Below, piece after piece: positions 25,422 to 35,945 of a DNA stretch of 64,000 nucleotides. The DNA lies in contig OZ025825.1 in NCBI GenBank assembly GCA_964019425.1, positions 782,001-846,000 on the forward strand, read 5' to 3'. A program made the translations under genes and the position numbers. Every line of letters begins with the position of its first letter. The stretch's first letter is position 1. Source of the stretch: Flectonema sp. DT1601. Its lineage: Eukaryota > Euglenozoa > Diplonemea > Diplonemida > Diplonemidae. The notes below the pieces were generated by a model, which saw only the letters and a program-made list of their open reading frames with translations, had not been told where the DNA came from and made no database searches.

Positions 25422-26887
25422 AAACAACAAACGAAGAACGTGTTTTTTTTATTCATCAAAAGTTGCATTCTGTTTGCTTTTTTGTTTTTTTTTTAGCTTT
25501 CCTTATTTTTTTAAAAAAAAAAAAAAAAAAAATTCTTCACAATAGTTTTTCTTGTCTTTGCTTTCCGATACTTGTTCTTTTATTGAGTACCATCCTTTTA
25601 CAGTAAGAAAGGAAAGAACAAAAGGGAAGAAGAATTTGTTTGTGCGCAACCGGAAACAAGCCTATAAAGTAAGGGTGTTAACGTTACGCTGCCACAATTC
25701 TCTTTCGCTCGTAAAACATGTCTTCGAGATGAAAAAAAACTTTTATCACCTTGGATGGTTGATATTAGATATTCAAGTTTGATTTAAGTTAAACACCGAC
25801 ACCTGACTGCGATAAAAAATAAATTTAATAAAACCGTATCCCTGTTTTTCTTAATTTTATTAAACAGGTAATTATTTATTAAAAAAAAAAAAATGTTGTT
25901 ATTTTATTTTATTTTTTAGTTTTTTTTAAAAGTCCGCCATAAAAAGAAGGAAGAGATATATAACTGTTTTTTTTTTTTGCATCCCTTTGAGGTATATAGC
26001 TGGACAAATGTTTTCTTGGTGTTTTCATAATTATTATTATTTTTTTTTTTTTTGTACAACTAAGTTGAATCTGTGAGACTCAAATTGGTGTTCGATCGTT
26101 TTTTTATAAAAAAAAAAAAAAAAAAAAAAAACTTCATTTCATCACCACCAAGATGATAAAATGTGAAGGAAAAGTATTTGTGTTATTTTTTTTCAGAAAT
26201 ACATGGCTACAGACACCTCTTCAGTTTCTAAGTAGTGTTTTATTTTTTAGTAATTGTGGTAATTAAATAAATCATAACTACCTCATATTTGAGAGGTTGG
26301 GTTTTTTTTCCCTTAACAAGAAGTGTTTTTTCTACCACTTTCTGTGCGAACATTGTGCAACAAAAGCTTAGCAATGTAGTGGTTTGGGGGGGAGCTAGCA
26401 AATATCTGTTTCCTTCTCTCTTGTTCTTTGTTTTTTCTCATTATTTTTATTACTTCATTTTTTGAGTGCTTTTATTAAGTTAACAAGTTTAAAAAAAAAA
26501 AAAAAAAAAAAAAGACTGCTAGAATTGCATTATACAACTAGTGTTTTTTTTTTTCTTCTTAATTTTCTGTATTTATAAAAAACAGAGTGTAAAATACGGG
26601 ATATAAAAAGTCTCCAAAATCTCCAAAAAAAAAATGCATCATTAAGGGGTTCCGGAAAATTTTTTTGTTGACTTTCTGGTGTCCAGCTCAGGCAAAATTC
26701 CTACGGTTGGTTTTTTGTACCAAGGCTGTTAGGATTAAGCTCGGTCTCAAATCGAAACGATTTCTGTTTGCAGAAGTAGATTAACTTGTGCATACCAACC
26801 CAGTGACGGTTGGATAACTATGTCCTTAAGGTTGAGGTTACCTCATATTTAGAGCCCCGCCTACGTACCCACAAATAACGTTGAGAG

Positions 26888-27202
26888 ATGTCGAATACGG
26901 ATACAGAGACCAGGACAGAGCAGCTTGATGCCGTCAGCCATATTGAGCAGGACAGTCTAGAGAAGATAGACAGCCTGAGAACGCAAAGGGTAGAGGCGCA
27001 CACCAAGGGTGTTCAACATGGCAGCCAGGGAATACCATGTACAGGGGCCACAAGGCTCCTTTTTTTTCAAAAAATTGTGATTGCTGAAAAAATTCATGCC
27101 CATGCTCCATCTTTTTTATTTCCAAAAAATTATATTCCAAGTTTTCTATACACCATGTTTTTTTTTATAAATACCATACATACTAAAAAAAAGAAAAAAT
27201 AA
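26888..27202 (+). CDS. Possible small hydrophilic protein, unrecognised
   Basis: An ATG-initiated frame of 104 codons in an island with near-balanced base composition. Residues 1-57 (MSNTDTETRTEQLD..., rich in Glu, Asp, Gln and Thr) look like an ordinary hydrophilic coil. From about residue 58 on the frame becomes Phe/Lys-rich, as the DNA returns to homopolymers, so any real protein probably ends or splices near 27050. No family is recognised. It may instead be a fragment of a dispersed repeat. Confidence 0.25.
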   Translation: MSNTDTETRTEQLDAVSHIEQDSLEKIDSLRTQRVEAHTKGVQHGSQGIPCTGATRLLFFQKIVIAEKIHAHAPSFLFPKNYIPSFLYTMFFFINTIHTKKKKK

Positions 27203-29151
27203 AAGTCAAAATATTTTTTTATTTGTTGTTTTCCTTTGCGATCTTAGTCATTAGTTTCATATCATTGACCATGGGTAAAACTTCCTGTTCTTTTTTTTTT
27301 TTAATTTATTTAATTCTTTTTCATAGAATTCAGTTTTTTGTTGTTCATTTATTTTCATTCATCCTTTTGATTAAGAGGAATAGTAATATATTTATTGTTA
27401 TTTTACAAAGAAACGTAGAGGGGGGGAGAAAACGTTTATTCTCTTCGGTGATGAACCGGGATGTGTAAAACCAAAATATGGGGCTGACCCGAGAAGCCAG
27501 AAGTCTTTTCTTAGTGTCTTTGCTCTGTATAATAGTTTGTTAGTTTTTTTTTACCGAAAAGATGAGCGTTTTCTTTTTTTTTCTTAAAACCTTTGTCTTC
27601 TTAGCTTCTGCGATTCGTATTTTTCTTTTAATATTATTAAGCGCCTCCAAATGACTTTTTTTTCCCTGAGCTATATATATTTATATTGTCTTATCATTCT
27701 GGGAGAACAAAAAACTTACAAAAAAAAAAAAAAAAAAAAAAAAGTGTAATTTTTTCAGATTAGACTCAAATATACATTTGTGTTTTCTATTAATAAATAA
27801 AAATATTTTTCTTTTTTTTTTTTTTTTGTAAGTTACAAACGAACAAATATACGACTGCGACTATCCTGCTAACTATCGAACATTTCGTAGTTATGAAATG
27901 CTGTAGTACAAAACCTGTAAACCCCCCCAGGTAGTTATAAACCGAGCGAGCTGTCTATCTGGAAGAATACTATTTTTAATTTTTTTTTTTTTTTTGTAAG
28001 TATTTCGAAATGCGCTGTTTTTTTCCTCTGTAACTCTTTTTTTATTGTATTCCCCCTGCTTAATTAATTTTTTTTTTTTGTTTTTTTTTAAAGCACACTG
28101 TCTGCTCGCGTGGGCGGTGGGTTTAGGTAGTCAATTATTCCAGGTTATTCTACCGCCTCTTTTCGTCTGTCTCACAGATGCTGGTTATAACTGTACCCTG
28201 TGAGCTTTTCCTGGCTTTTGGCTTCCTAGGCTCCGTAAATAAATAAATAAGCTTGTTTTTGTTGAAATTTTTTCTTCGAATTTTTTTTATCCAAGCTCCA
28301 GATTCCTCACGTATTAAAAAAAAAAACAAAAATGAGGTCCTTTTTTTTGATTAGTTTCTTAGCTTACGGGAAACTGGAGAACAAGGATTATTCCTTACAT
28401 GAAAACTAATAAGCAATTATTGTCTAGGGATTACCGATTTCTGAGACACATTAATCACTTTTGACTGACTATTCTGCTGTGAACTTATTTTTTTACGTTT
28501 TTTCACAATTTTTTTTTTTTTAATTTTTCTGTTGTTAATTTTTAAGGAAGTCTCCAAAACATTTTTTTTTTTGAAAGGGAAGATTGAATGGAATGTTTTT
28601 TTTTTTTTTTTTTTTTTGTTCGTCAAAAAAAAAATACAAGTAAAGACCCTTGTTTCCCATAAAATTCTTACCACGTATTCGCACCCTTCAAATACTACCA
28701 GTGCTACATGGCAACATGTTCATTTTCTTACTCCCTCCCATCATTTAATTTTTTTTAAATTTACCGACAAACTCCTATCTAGTTGTTGAGGTATTTAAAA
28801 AAAAGAAAACCTAACTATAGTACCCCTCTGTCATGTTTTTATGACTTCTCTTCGTATCTAAAAACCCCCTCGGGAAGGCGGTCCCAGGTCTATGTTGCTC
28901 TGACACTCGATAGCCCACTCCGAGGTATACATTTCTTTTTGATTGCAGCTCTTTTATTTTTTTTTCTCTCTTCCCCGTAGGAGCAAAAATTTTTTTAAAA
29001 AAAAAAAAAAAAAACTGGTGAGAGGCTCAACCAGATAATGTATTGAATAGCAAAAAAAGAAATAGTAAAATGATGGCCTCAGTTCGATTCTCTCAATGGC
29101 CAATTTCAATTTCAAAAAACTAAGTCTTTTCAGATGATCAGTTTTTAAAAA

Positions 29152-29530
29152 CATCTGTGTGACTTCGCGCCATCGTTTTTGTAATGGTGAGAGGTCATCG
29201 GATGCAATAGTACTGATCAATCTTTGCAAGCAATTAAAAAAAAATAATAGATAATAAAGAAATGCTCATATTTAACAAGGCAACAAGTTTAATATCGGCG
29301 TTTCTTTCATAAGGTATCTGTGGAGCTTCGCGCCTTCGTTTTTGTAATGGTGAGAGGTCATCGGATGCAATAGTACTGATCAATCTTTGCAAGCAATTAA
29401 AAAAAAATAATAGACAATAAAGAAATGCTCATATTTAACAAGGCAACAAGTATAATATCAGCGTTTCTTTTGTAAGGTATCTGTGGAGCTTCGCGCCTTC
29501 ATTTTGATGGTGAGAAGGCTTTTGTGGATG
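29152..29530. repeat. Tandem repeat, about 163-bp period, 2.3 copies
   Basis: Two near-identical units start at about 29152 and 29315 and a third, shortened and more diverged, starts at 29479. Each opens with ATCTGTG...CTTCGCGCC, then TGGTGAGAGGTCATCGGATG and a CTTTGCAAGC block ahead of an A run. Units 1 and 2 differ at only a few positions, so the duplication looks recent. Confidence 0.7.
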
Positions 29531-32160
29531 CGCTTGTTGATCTCGCTTCGCAAGCAAGAAAAACCCAACCAACAACAACCAACAACAACAACAATAACAA
29601 AACAATAACAAAATAAAAAAATGAAAAACTAAAAAATGCTCTTTTCCCTTCCCAATTAGGAATTGTTGGAAGAAAAAAAAAACTACACACCGTTTTTTTG
29701 TTTTTTTTTATATTGGACTAAGTTTCTTTTAATTGTCGTAAATTGCTATTCTTCGCTATGCTAAGAATGAGAACAGACGGTATCAGTCCATTGTCGCTTT
29801 ACAAGTAAAACGGTCATTTTCAAGACCAAGAAACGCCTGTCCTCGTTTTAGAAGAATTAGTGTTCCTAACCATATGCGACTCTCACTCTTGACCTGCAAT
29901 TATTCTTTAAGCTGTAGCCAGCTGTATTTATGATTCTTCCTTTACTACTATCTGTTGTAAATATAGTTTTCGTTATTCTTAGTTCTTACTTTACGAAAGT
30001 CTCAAAGTAAATAGTTTGAAGATTTCCTTACCTCACTTAAAGCTCCCTTTTTTATGTGTTGAGCTCAAAGTGTAACTATCCTGCTTTTCTTTTTTGTACA
30101 AATAATAGGTCAGGGAAGATTTAGCAGCTGTTGCTAGCAATGTTGTTGTCGTCATACTTCAACAGTGAAAGAGCAAACAGTGGCCTCAGCTCTGTCGTTG
30201 TAACAAATTTACTGAAAACTTAGCTTTTTTTGGTAGGTGTTATTATTTTTTTTCACTTCCCCTTCAGTGATCCAAAATTTTTATTACCTCCTAAAGGTGG
30301 TTGATCTCTGTTGCTTACTAGCCTTTCGTAAAGGAGATTTCTCTGTTATATCCTACCACTCCCTCATTACATTGTTAAACTACCCCCGCCCCCGCCTTTG
30401 AATCGGTTTGTGTGGAAATTCACGAATTCGAGTTCTTTGCCTCAAGTTATACCTAAGAAATATGTTTCTTGAAATACTGCATACTTTGGTACCCTAACTC
30501 TGATCCACCTTGTAGGGTTATTAATCTCACCCATCGTTCTGTATTGGTGGGAATGATTTTTTTTGTTGTTAATATAGTCATTGAAAAAAAAAAAAGAAAT
30601 AAATTAAAAAAGAAAGATACAAACACAATAGTCATTGTCTTGGTCTACTGTAGTCGTTCGTGATTGGAACGTAATCATCACCAGGCGGTGAGTGGGTGGC
30701 ATCATTTTCTTTTCTTAAAGTAAATACCCTTACTAACTCTTTTGAACACACCGAGTACTTTGTTAATACGAAATAATCATTCCAACGATGTGCATCTGGG
30801 AATATCCGTGGAAGGAAAAAATGCTAAGAAGCTGTAATTCGTTTATCCGTTTTTTTTTTTTTTTTTTTTTTTTTGTTTGACGAAAATGAAACGAGAGGTT
30901 TTGCGAGGATACATCAAGCTACAATCCTGCAGAGACCTGACTGTTTTTTTTTTTTTTTTTAAATTCCCTCACATCTTCCTGATCCGTGCTTGACTTTATT
31001 TCACATACTCTTAAAATTGAAAAGAGTGAATTTTGTTGTTGTTTTTATTTTATTTTTTTTTTACCTGTAATTCTTTTTCTGTCGGCGTATTCTTTTTTTT
31101 TTTTTTTTTGCATGTCAAGTAAAAATATGCAATACCCATGCATGTCTGTCTGTATGACGGCGTGAATTTTTTTTTTAAAAAAAAAAAAAAAATTAATATC
31201 AACGCTTTTTTTTTTTTTTTTTTTTTTGCTCCTCGTTATCATAGCACTTTTGGTTTCTAAAACTCAGATTTAATACGAAGGCTTATTACATACCCGACAA
31301 AAGATAAGGAAGAAGAATGAAAAAAAAAAAAAAAAAAATGTTGTAAAATGCTACTTTCGCTACTTCTCGTTGGTTTAAAAAAAAAAACAAAAAAAAAAAA
31401 AAAAAAACTAATTTGTTTTTTTTTATTTTTTGTTTTTTTACTTCTGTATATATCACGAGAATCGATAAAATTACGGAGACAACAAAAAAAAAAAAAAAAA
31501 AAAAAAAAAGAAAAAGAAAAAGAAAAAAAGAAGAAACAAGCCTAATAATGCAAGTTGGTTGCCTGTATTCTGTGCGCATGTTCAACAAAGAGCGTTTTAT
31601 GATTTATAATAGTCTCGACATAGAACATGTGCAATGCAATGGTTTTTCATTCGAATAGTTTTTTTTTTTCTTTTTTTTTTTTCTTGTCTTCTGTCTCTCT
31701 TTGTTTGAATAATTTATTAATGTTGTCTTGGTCTCCTTGTTCCCTCTTCTCTCCCTTCTTCTTTTTTTTTTTTTGTTTATTTTTTTTTTTTTTTTGTTTT
31801 CTCCTCTTCATTTATGATAACTCTCAAATCAATCAGAAAAAAAAAAAAACATAATAAAAATTTGAGAACGAAAAACAAAAAACAAAATATGCGCAAGTGA
31901 AAATCTCCCCGCCCCCGACCCTTCTGAAAAAACAAAAAAAAAATAAAAACAAAAAACATTTCAATATCAAACCTTTGAAACAAAAAAAAAAAGAAGAGAA
32001 AATCCCCCCCCTCTGCTGATTGTACGGCTTCCTGGTTGTGTTCTTGGGATATTAAATAGAGTTGGAGAACAATAACAAGAAAATCGTTTTATCTCACATT
32101 TGACATTCAGGTTATCATCAGCACAGCACATGGGATTGTGATGTTTGTTATTTTTTCTAT

Positions 32161-32184
32161 TTGATTTTTTTTCTTCTTTTCCAG
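32161..32184 (+). promoter_or_regulatory. Splice acceptor-like tract before the Akr1-like gene
   Basis: A clean pyrimidine tract ending TTTTCCAG at 32184, 10 bases before ATG 32195. It is the clearest example of the acceptor pattern seen ahead of most genes here. Confidence 0.6.
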
Positions 32185-32194
32185 TCAGTAAAAG

Positions 32195-34405
32195 ATGTCC
32201 GAAGTGTTGTCGAGTGGCGGAGAAGCCGTCACTGCAGCACCAACCCCTCGTCTTGATATTAACAAGTATCGATCTGATGGAGGTGGAAGATCTCTTCCTG
32301 CTATGAGAGAATGTGCTGAGGCAGGTCGACTCGATTTATTAGTTGCGCAAGTACTCGCAGAGGGAGAAGAACGTTTACATGACAACAACCAGGAGGGAGG
32401 CGGATGTGTTCACCAGGCAGCAAAGAATGGACACACCACTATAATTGATTTCCTACTAGAGAAGCGAGTAAATATAAATTCACCGGCATATGGAACTGGC
32501 ATGACTCCATTGATGTTCGCTGCGGGGGCTGGACAAGATGTTGGAACCATTCGTCAACTCATTACTTTTGGTGCTGATGTAGCACTTCTCGACAATTTAG
32601 GAAAGTCAGCTTTAACATACGCCTTAAACAAGCCGTTATTAGCTCATCTGTTTTCTGTAAAGGGTTCTCCTGTATCGGATATTGATCTCTCTCATTGTAT
32701 TGTATCACAGAATACTGAGGGGATTATTTATCTAATGGAAAACCACAGGCATGTTTTTGACTTGTCTGACTTACCAAATACAAATTCTCTAAAAGTGCAA
32801 AAAGTATTAGCACATTTTGAACCAAGTCTTTACCCAACAGTAACCGGAACACTTGAAACTGATAACACAAACTTACCAAACCTTTTAAAAAAAGATAAGA
32901 TTTTAAGAGCATTGGCAGCAGCAATTCTTCCCAACCTGAGTTTTGCTGTTGCTGCCTTACTACCTGGAGTTTTTGGTTTTGTAGCACTCGCTGCTAATCT
33001 TTACGGAGTACAAGCCGCAACCTATAAAGCAGCAAAAAGTAGAAGTCCGGATCCAGGTCTGGCTGGATGGTATGCCGGGGCATTAATATTTGGTAGTGGT
33101 GTTCTGGTCACTCAAGTGTTTCCTCACGTTGATGCTCCGAGAGCGAAGTTAGCCTGGGAGATGGTAACGCTGATGATGTTTTATTGTTACGTGAAAGCAA
33201 TGATTGCTGATCCTGGAGTAATTATTTCAACAAAAGAAAGTAGAAAACAATGTCTCGACTACATTCAAAACGGATACGACATTGAGTACACAGACTTCTG
33301 TCCTACTACTATGGTAAGAAAACCAAATCGATCAAAATTCTGCTCCACCAGTAAGAAATTAGTAGCTCGTTTTGATCACTACTGTGTGTGGACCAGCAAT
33401 ACTATTGGTGCTGGAAATCACAGACCATTTTATATGTTTACGGTATTTCAAGTTATCAGTCAGTTTCTGGTGTTGTACTTTTCGTTATCATTCTTGAAAT
33501 TATCATCGTTAGAATCTTACGCATTGTGTGACGTTCTCGACTACTTCTTTGATACGAAGAGATCCTTAGTAACCTACTTCCTGTTTCTTTACAACATAGC
33601 AGTCATTTTATTTATATTAAGTGTCTTTGTTATTCAGTCTTGGTACATAACTCGTAACGTGACGTCTAATGAGATTTGGTTCTCAAAGAGGTATTCTTGG
33701 TGTTTTAATATCGGTCAGCGTACATACACACTCTATAATAGAGGAGCTTATGAAAATTGGAAGGAATTTATTTCTGGAAAGTTTGAGGCGGGTTTTGAAC
33801 CTCCTCCGATTGAGCAAAACTCATATTTGAGAGGTGTGTTGTCGAAGTATGAAAGTTATCAAGTGACTGATGGTGATGCTCAACTGTTTGCTAAACAACA
33901 TCTTCAGGCGGTTGATATGGAAACTCCTCAGGTAGCTATTGATATGAGTGGTTCAGGTTCAGGTGTTAATATGCAACCACCACCACCACCACCTCCACCA
34001 CCTGCTCCTACTCCACAGGTTGACACTGGATCGTCAAATTGTGTTGATGAAGAAACTGGTTTTGTTTATCCAATTCAACTTAAAGAAAAGATTCTTTCTC
34101 TTTCATTAGAATCTCGTCGTAAACTCGCTCGTAAGCAGCAAGCAGACTTTCAACAACATAATGTGATTGATGAATCTGGTAAGGTATCTCTTCCTACTCA
34201 ACCTGATCAGGATGCTCTTCTGACATCAACAGCAAAGTTCCATCAGGAAACTATTCATCGATCTCAACCAGATGACATCTCACAACCTCCTCCAGTACTT
34301 CGTACGACAGAAGACACCACTGATATGACTCCAGGTGCTATTACTCGTAATGCTGGAGGTGCTCAGCTTCGATCTGCAAGTGTAAGAGTTAGGAAAGCTG
34401 AGTGA
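32195..34405 (+). CDS. Ankyrin-repeat DHHC-type palmitoyltransferase (Akr1-like)
   Basis: A 736-residue protein expected to S-acylate cysteines of Golgi or endosomal proteins. Ankyrin repeats cover about residues 65-170 (GGGCVHQAAKNGHTTIIDFLL, TPLMFAAGAGQ, KSALTYAL). Hydrophobic helices follow at about 228-270 and 280-330. The catalytic Cys-rich domain is at about 355-415, and two more helices lie beyond it. The catalytic motif is DHYC at 394-397, not DHHC; DHYC is known in active yeast Akr1, which also has ankyrin repeats. Several usual zinc ligands are replaced: CPTT for CPxC, FCSTS for HCxxC, and NTIG for NCIG. A poly-Pro run lies near residue 593. The gene is a single exon, starting 10 bases after a strong acceptor. 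Confidence 0.88.
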   Translation: MSEVLSSGGEAVTAAPTPRLDINKYRSDGGGRSLPAMRECAEAGRLDLLVAQVLAEGEERLHDNNQEGGGCVHQAAKNGHTTIIDFLLEKRVNINSPAYGTGMTPLMFAAGAGQDVGTIRQLITFGADVALLDNLGKSALTYALNKPLLAHLFSVKGSPVSDIDLSHCIVSQNTEGIIYLMENHRHVFDLSDLPNTNSLKVQKVLAHFEPSLYPTVTGTLETDNTNLPNLLKKDKILRALAAAILPNLSFAVAALLPGVFGFVALAANLYGVQAATYKAAKSRSPDPGLAGWYAGALIFGSGVLVTQVFPHVDAPRAKLAWEMVTLMMFYCYVKAMIADPGVIISTKESRKQCLDYIQNGYDIEYTDFCPTTMVRKPNRSKFCSTSKKLVARFDHYCVWTSNTIGAGNHRPFYMFTVFQVISQFLVLYFSLSFLKLSSLESYALCDVLDYFFDTKRSLVTYFLFLYNIAVILFILSVFVIQSWYITRNVTSNEIWFSKRYSWCFNIGQRTYTLYNRGAYENWKEFISGKFEAGFEPPPIEQNSYLRGVLSKYESYQVTDGDAQLFAKQHLQAVDMETPQVAIDMSGSGSGVNMQPPPPPPPPPAPTPQVDTGSSNCVDEETGFVYPIQLKEKILSLSLESRRKLARKQQADFQQHNVIDESGKVSLPTQPDQDALLTSTAKFHQETIHRSQPDDISQPPPVLRTTEDTTDMTPGAITRNAGGAQLRSASVRVRKAE

Positions 34406-34803
34406 TCCTTTTGTCATCACCCGAACGGTACATCACACGATCTCGATATGAAGAACGTCTTATGTTCTCATTTGATACGCTACCAAAGTTATGAAAAATT
34501 ACTAATTACTATAACAAGTTGTTGTTAAGAAGAGTTATTAGTTTAGACTTCACTACTAGAAGGTAGTCTTGTACTTCTTTAGTTCTGCTCTCCTCTATTT
34601 TTGCAGAATTGTTGTCTCAATAGCTGTCTGGTTATCAGTAGGTCTTTCGATTCTTTTTATCGGTCAGTGACTTGCTACTTGGAGCAGTCAAATTTAAATT
34701 TTATTTGTTTTCTTAAAGTGTGGGGGTCCGTTTCCTGTGTTTTTAAGAACCTTTCTGATAAACAATAGATATGGAGAAGAAAAAAAAATACAAAAAAAAA
34801 AAA
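34406..34803. other. Intergenic region, no gene seen
   Basis: About 400 bases of 3' UTR and spacer after the Akr1-like gene. It ends in an A-rich run into which the next element appears inserted. Confidence 0.5.
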
Positions 34804-34850
34804 GGGAAAACCTCTAATTCAACAAAAATAGTTTGCGAAATCGCCAACTC
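34804..34850 (+). repeat. Left terminal inverted repeat
   Basis: 47 bp from GGGAAAACC to CGCCAACTC. It is the reverse complement of 35946-35992 with two mismatches. Confidence 0.9.
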
Positions 34851-34863
34851 CCTACAAAAAAAA

Positions 34864-34888
34864 GTTGTCCACCAGGACTCGAACTTGA
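34864..34888 (-). other. tRNA 3'-end-like block with B box and T run
   Basis: On the minus strand this reads AGTTCGAGTCC, close to a Pol III B box, then CTGGTGGACAAC, then a run of T (34856-34863). No matching tRNA 5' half is seen, so it is at most a tRNA remnant. Confidence 0.3.
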
Positions 34889-34954
34889 CCCAAAAATTTG
34901 GCTTGCGGCGGGTTTTTTGTTTTTTAGCCTACCAAGCGGGAAGAGTGCAAGGGT

Positions 34955-34991
34955 GGCTTGCGTCCGCCAAATTCTTGGCGGGACGCAAGCC
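34955..34991. repeat. Strong GC-rich hairpin
   Basis: GGCTTGCGTC-CGCCAA (34955-34970) pairs with TTGGCGGGACGCAAGCC (34975-34991), with a single bulged base and a 4-base loop. It is followed at once by runs of C and then of about ten G. Confidence 0.8.
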
Positions 34992-35077
34992 CCCCCAACC
35001 CCCCCAAGGGGGGGGGGAGCCCCTAATAAAAGCCCGCCTGTTCCGTACAAAGTCCAACTTGAAAAAACAAATTTGCA

Positions 35078-35081
35078 ACTG

Positions 35082-35113
<32 letters not shown>

Positions 35114-35460
35114 TTCTAATCAAAGACGCGCATGAATGGACTAATGAGATTCCTTCTGTCCCTACCTACTATCTGGCGAACAGCAGTCAAGGGAACGGAC
35201 TTGAAACTGTCAGCGGGGAAAGAAGACCCTGTTGAGTTTGACTCTAGTCGGGTGTAGTTATAGGTGGGAGGTTTACCAACAATGAAATACCACTACTCTT
35301 ATCGTCGCTTTACTTATCCAATGATGGGGGAACGGCAGCTGCCTCTTCGGAGGTTAGGGTTTCGGACTCGTAGCTTTTCCGATTCCAGCGACAAACGGGC
35401 TTCGGCTCGACCCCTCGTTTGGAGACACCAGTCAGGTGGGGAGTTTGGCTGGGAGGGGCC
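35078..35460 (+). rRNA. Fragment of nuclear 28S (LSU) rRNA
   Basis: From TGACTCTCTTAAGGTAGCC through CGCGCATGAATGG, TCAGCGGGGAAAGAAGACC and AATGAAATACCACTAC to GTCAGGTGGGGAGTTTGGC, this follows conserved eukaryotic LSU rRNA in order. It includes the region used as target by R1/R2 elements elsewhere. Compared with yeast it lacks about 24 bases after the CTCTAGT block and has unusual bases where most rRNAs read GCGAAACCACAG. Neither the 28S start nor the peptidyl transferase core is present, so it is a fragment and not a functional LSU gene. Confidence 0.88.
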
Positions 35461-35560
35461 ACATTGCGGCTTCTAAGTCACGAAACCTACATCAATGATG
35501 AGGATCGTTAAGCCACATTTCTAAAGGTCAGGCTTTTACTAACGTGAGAATTTCTGTTCT
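35461..35560 (+). rRNA. Possible 28S piece near the 3' end, joined to the central piece
   Basis: Directly after GGGAGGGGCC the sequence reads GGCTTCTAAGTCACGAAACC, resembling the block that in 28S lies near the 3' end (GCCTCTAAGTCAGAATCC in yeast). If so, most of domains V and VI is missing between the two pieces. Similarity beyond the first 25 bases is weak. Confidence 0.4.
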
Positions 35561-35803
35561 CGATGGTTCGAATGTGTCTGACAAAAATTACCTAATTTGG
35601 AATGCTGCTTGAAGTCTGGTGAATTTTGGTTGGAGGTCTTAGTCTCACTGGTGAACTGCACAGTAACATTTTAAAGTGATCGATCACACGGGAGGGGTCT
35701 TGGTGATTTATTGCAACGGGAATATGTCTCAACTCGACCAGTGGGTGATCAATCCGCCCTTTGACTATGTTTTGGTCACATTTTCCGTCATTACGAAAAA
35801 GAG

Positions 35804-35885
35804 AAAAAAGGATGTCACGGGGTTCGAACCCGAGACCTCCGGGTCATGATTCGGCGGTCATAACCAATAAACCACCGGAGCTCCG
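35804..35885 (-). tRNA. tRNA-like module (degenerate) with Pol III-type T run
   Basis: The minus strand holds an A-box-like TGGTTTATTGG, a TCATGA stretch at the anticodon position (CAT would be Met) and a perfect B box GGTTCGAACCC. It ends GTGACATCC followed by TTTTTT. T-arm pairing is good at four of five positions. The acceptor stem does not pair, because the 5' side reads as its own palindrome CGGAGCTCCG, and the anticodon stem is poor. I read it as a tRNA-derived pseudogene or SINE-style promoter module. Confidence 0.5.
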
Positions 35886-35945
35886 AAAATTCTGAAAGTT
35901 TTCCCGTCATGTTGGGTTGTTTCGAGCGGTTAAAATTTTTGTGAT

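Larger units (their letters stand above)
9747..32194. other. 22-kb gene-poor region rich in poly(A)/poly(T) tracts
   Basis: I find no supportable protein gene in this stretch on either strand. Open frames here are nearly all Phe or Lys runs produced by homopolymers. Dozens of A or T tracts of 10 to 30 or more bases occur on both strands, the longest an A run of roughly 35 at about 24276-24310. More complex islands without a recognisable product lie at about 10500-10900, 13680-14400, 18000-18580, 23330-23700, 26640-27060 and 29700-30500. Small microsatellites include (TAA)n at about 15061-15080 and 24226-24250 and a CT-rich run at 24703-24740. On both sides the genes point the same way, so this is not an obvious strand switch. 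Confidence 0.7.

Noticed and set aside
9747-32194. CRISPR array or bacterial contamination
   Set aside because: No regularly spaced identical repeats. All genes in the window are eukaryotic in type and spliced.
35078-35460. Functional fragmented LSU rRNA module, as in Euglena
   Set aside because: It sits between terminal inverted repeats, lacks neighbouring core modules, and the other 28S piece in the window is missing part of the catalytic centre. Not excluded, but less likely than a dispersed fragment.
35804-35885. Functional tRNA-Met gene
   Set aside because: Acceptor stem does not pair and the anticodon stem has several mismatches, although A box, B box and T run are present.
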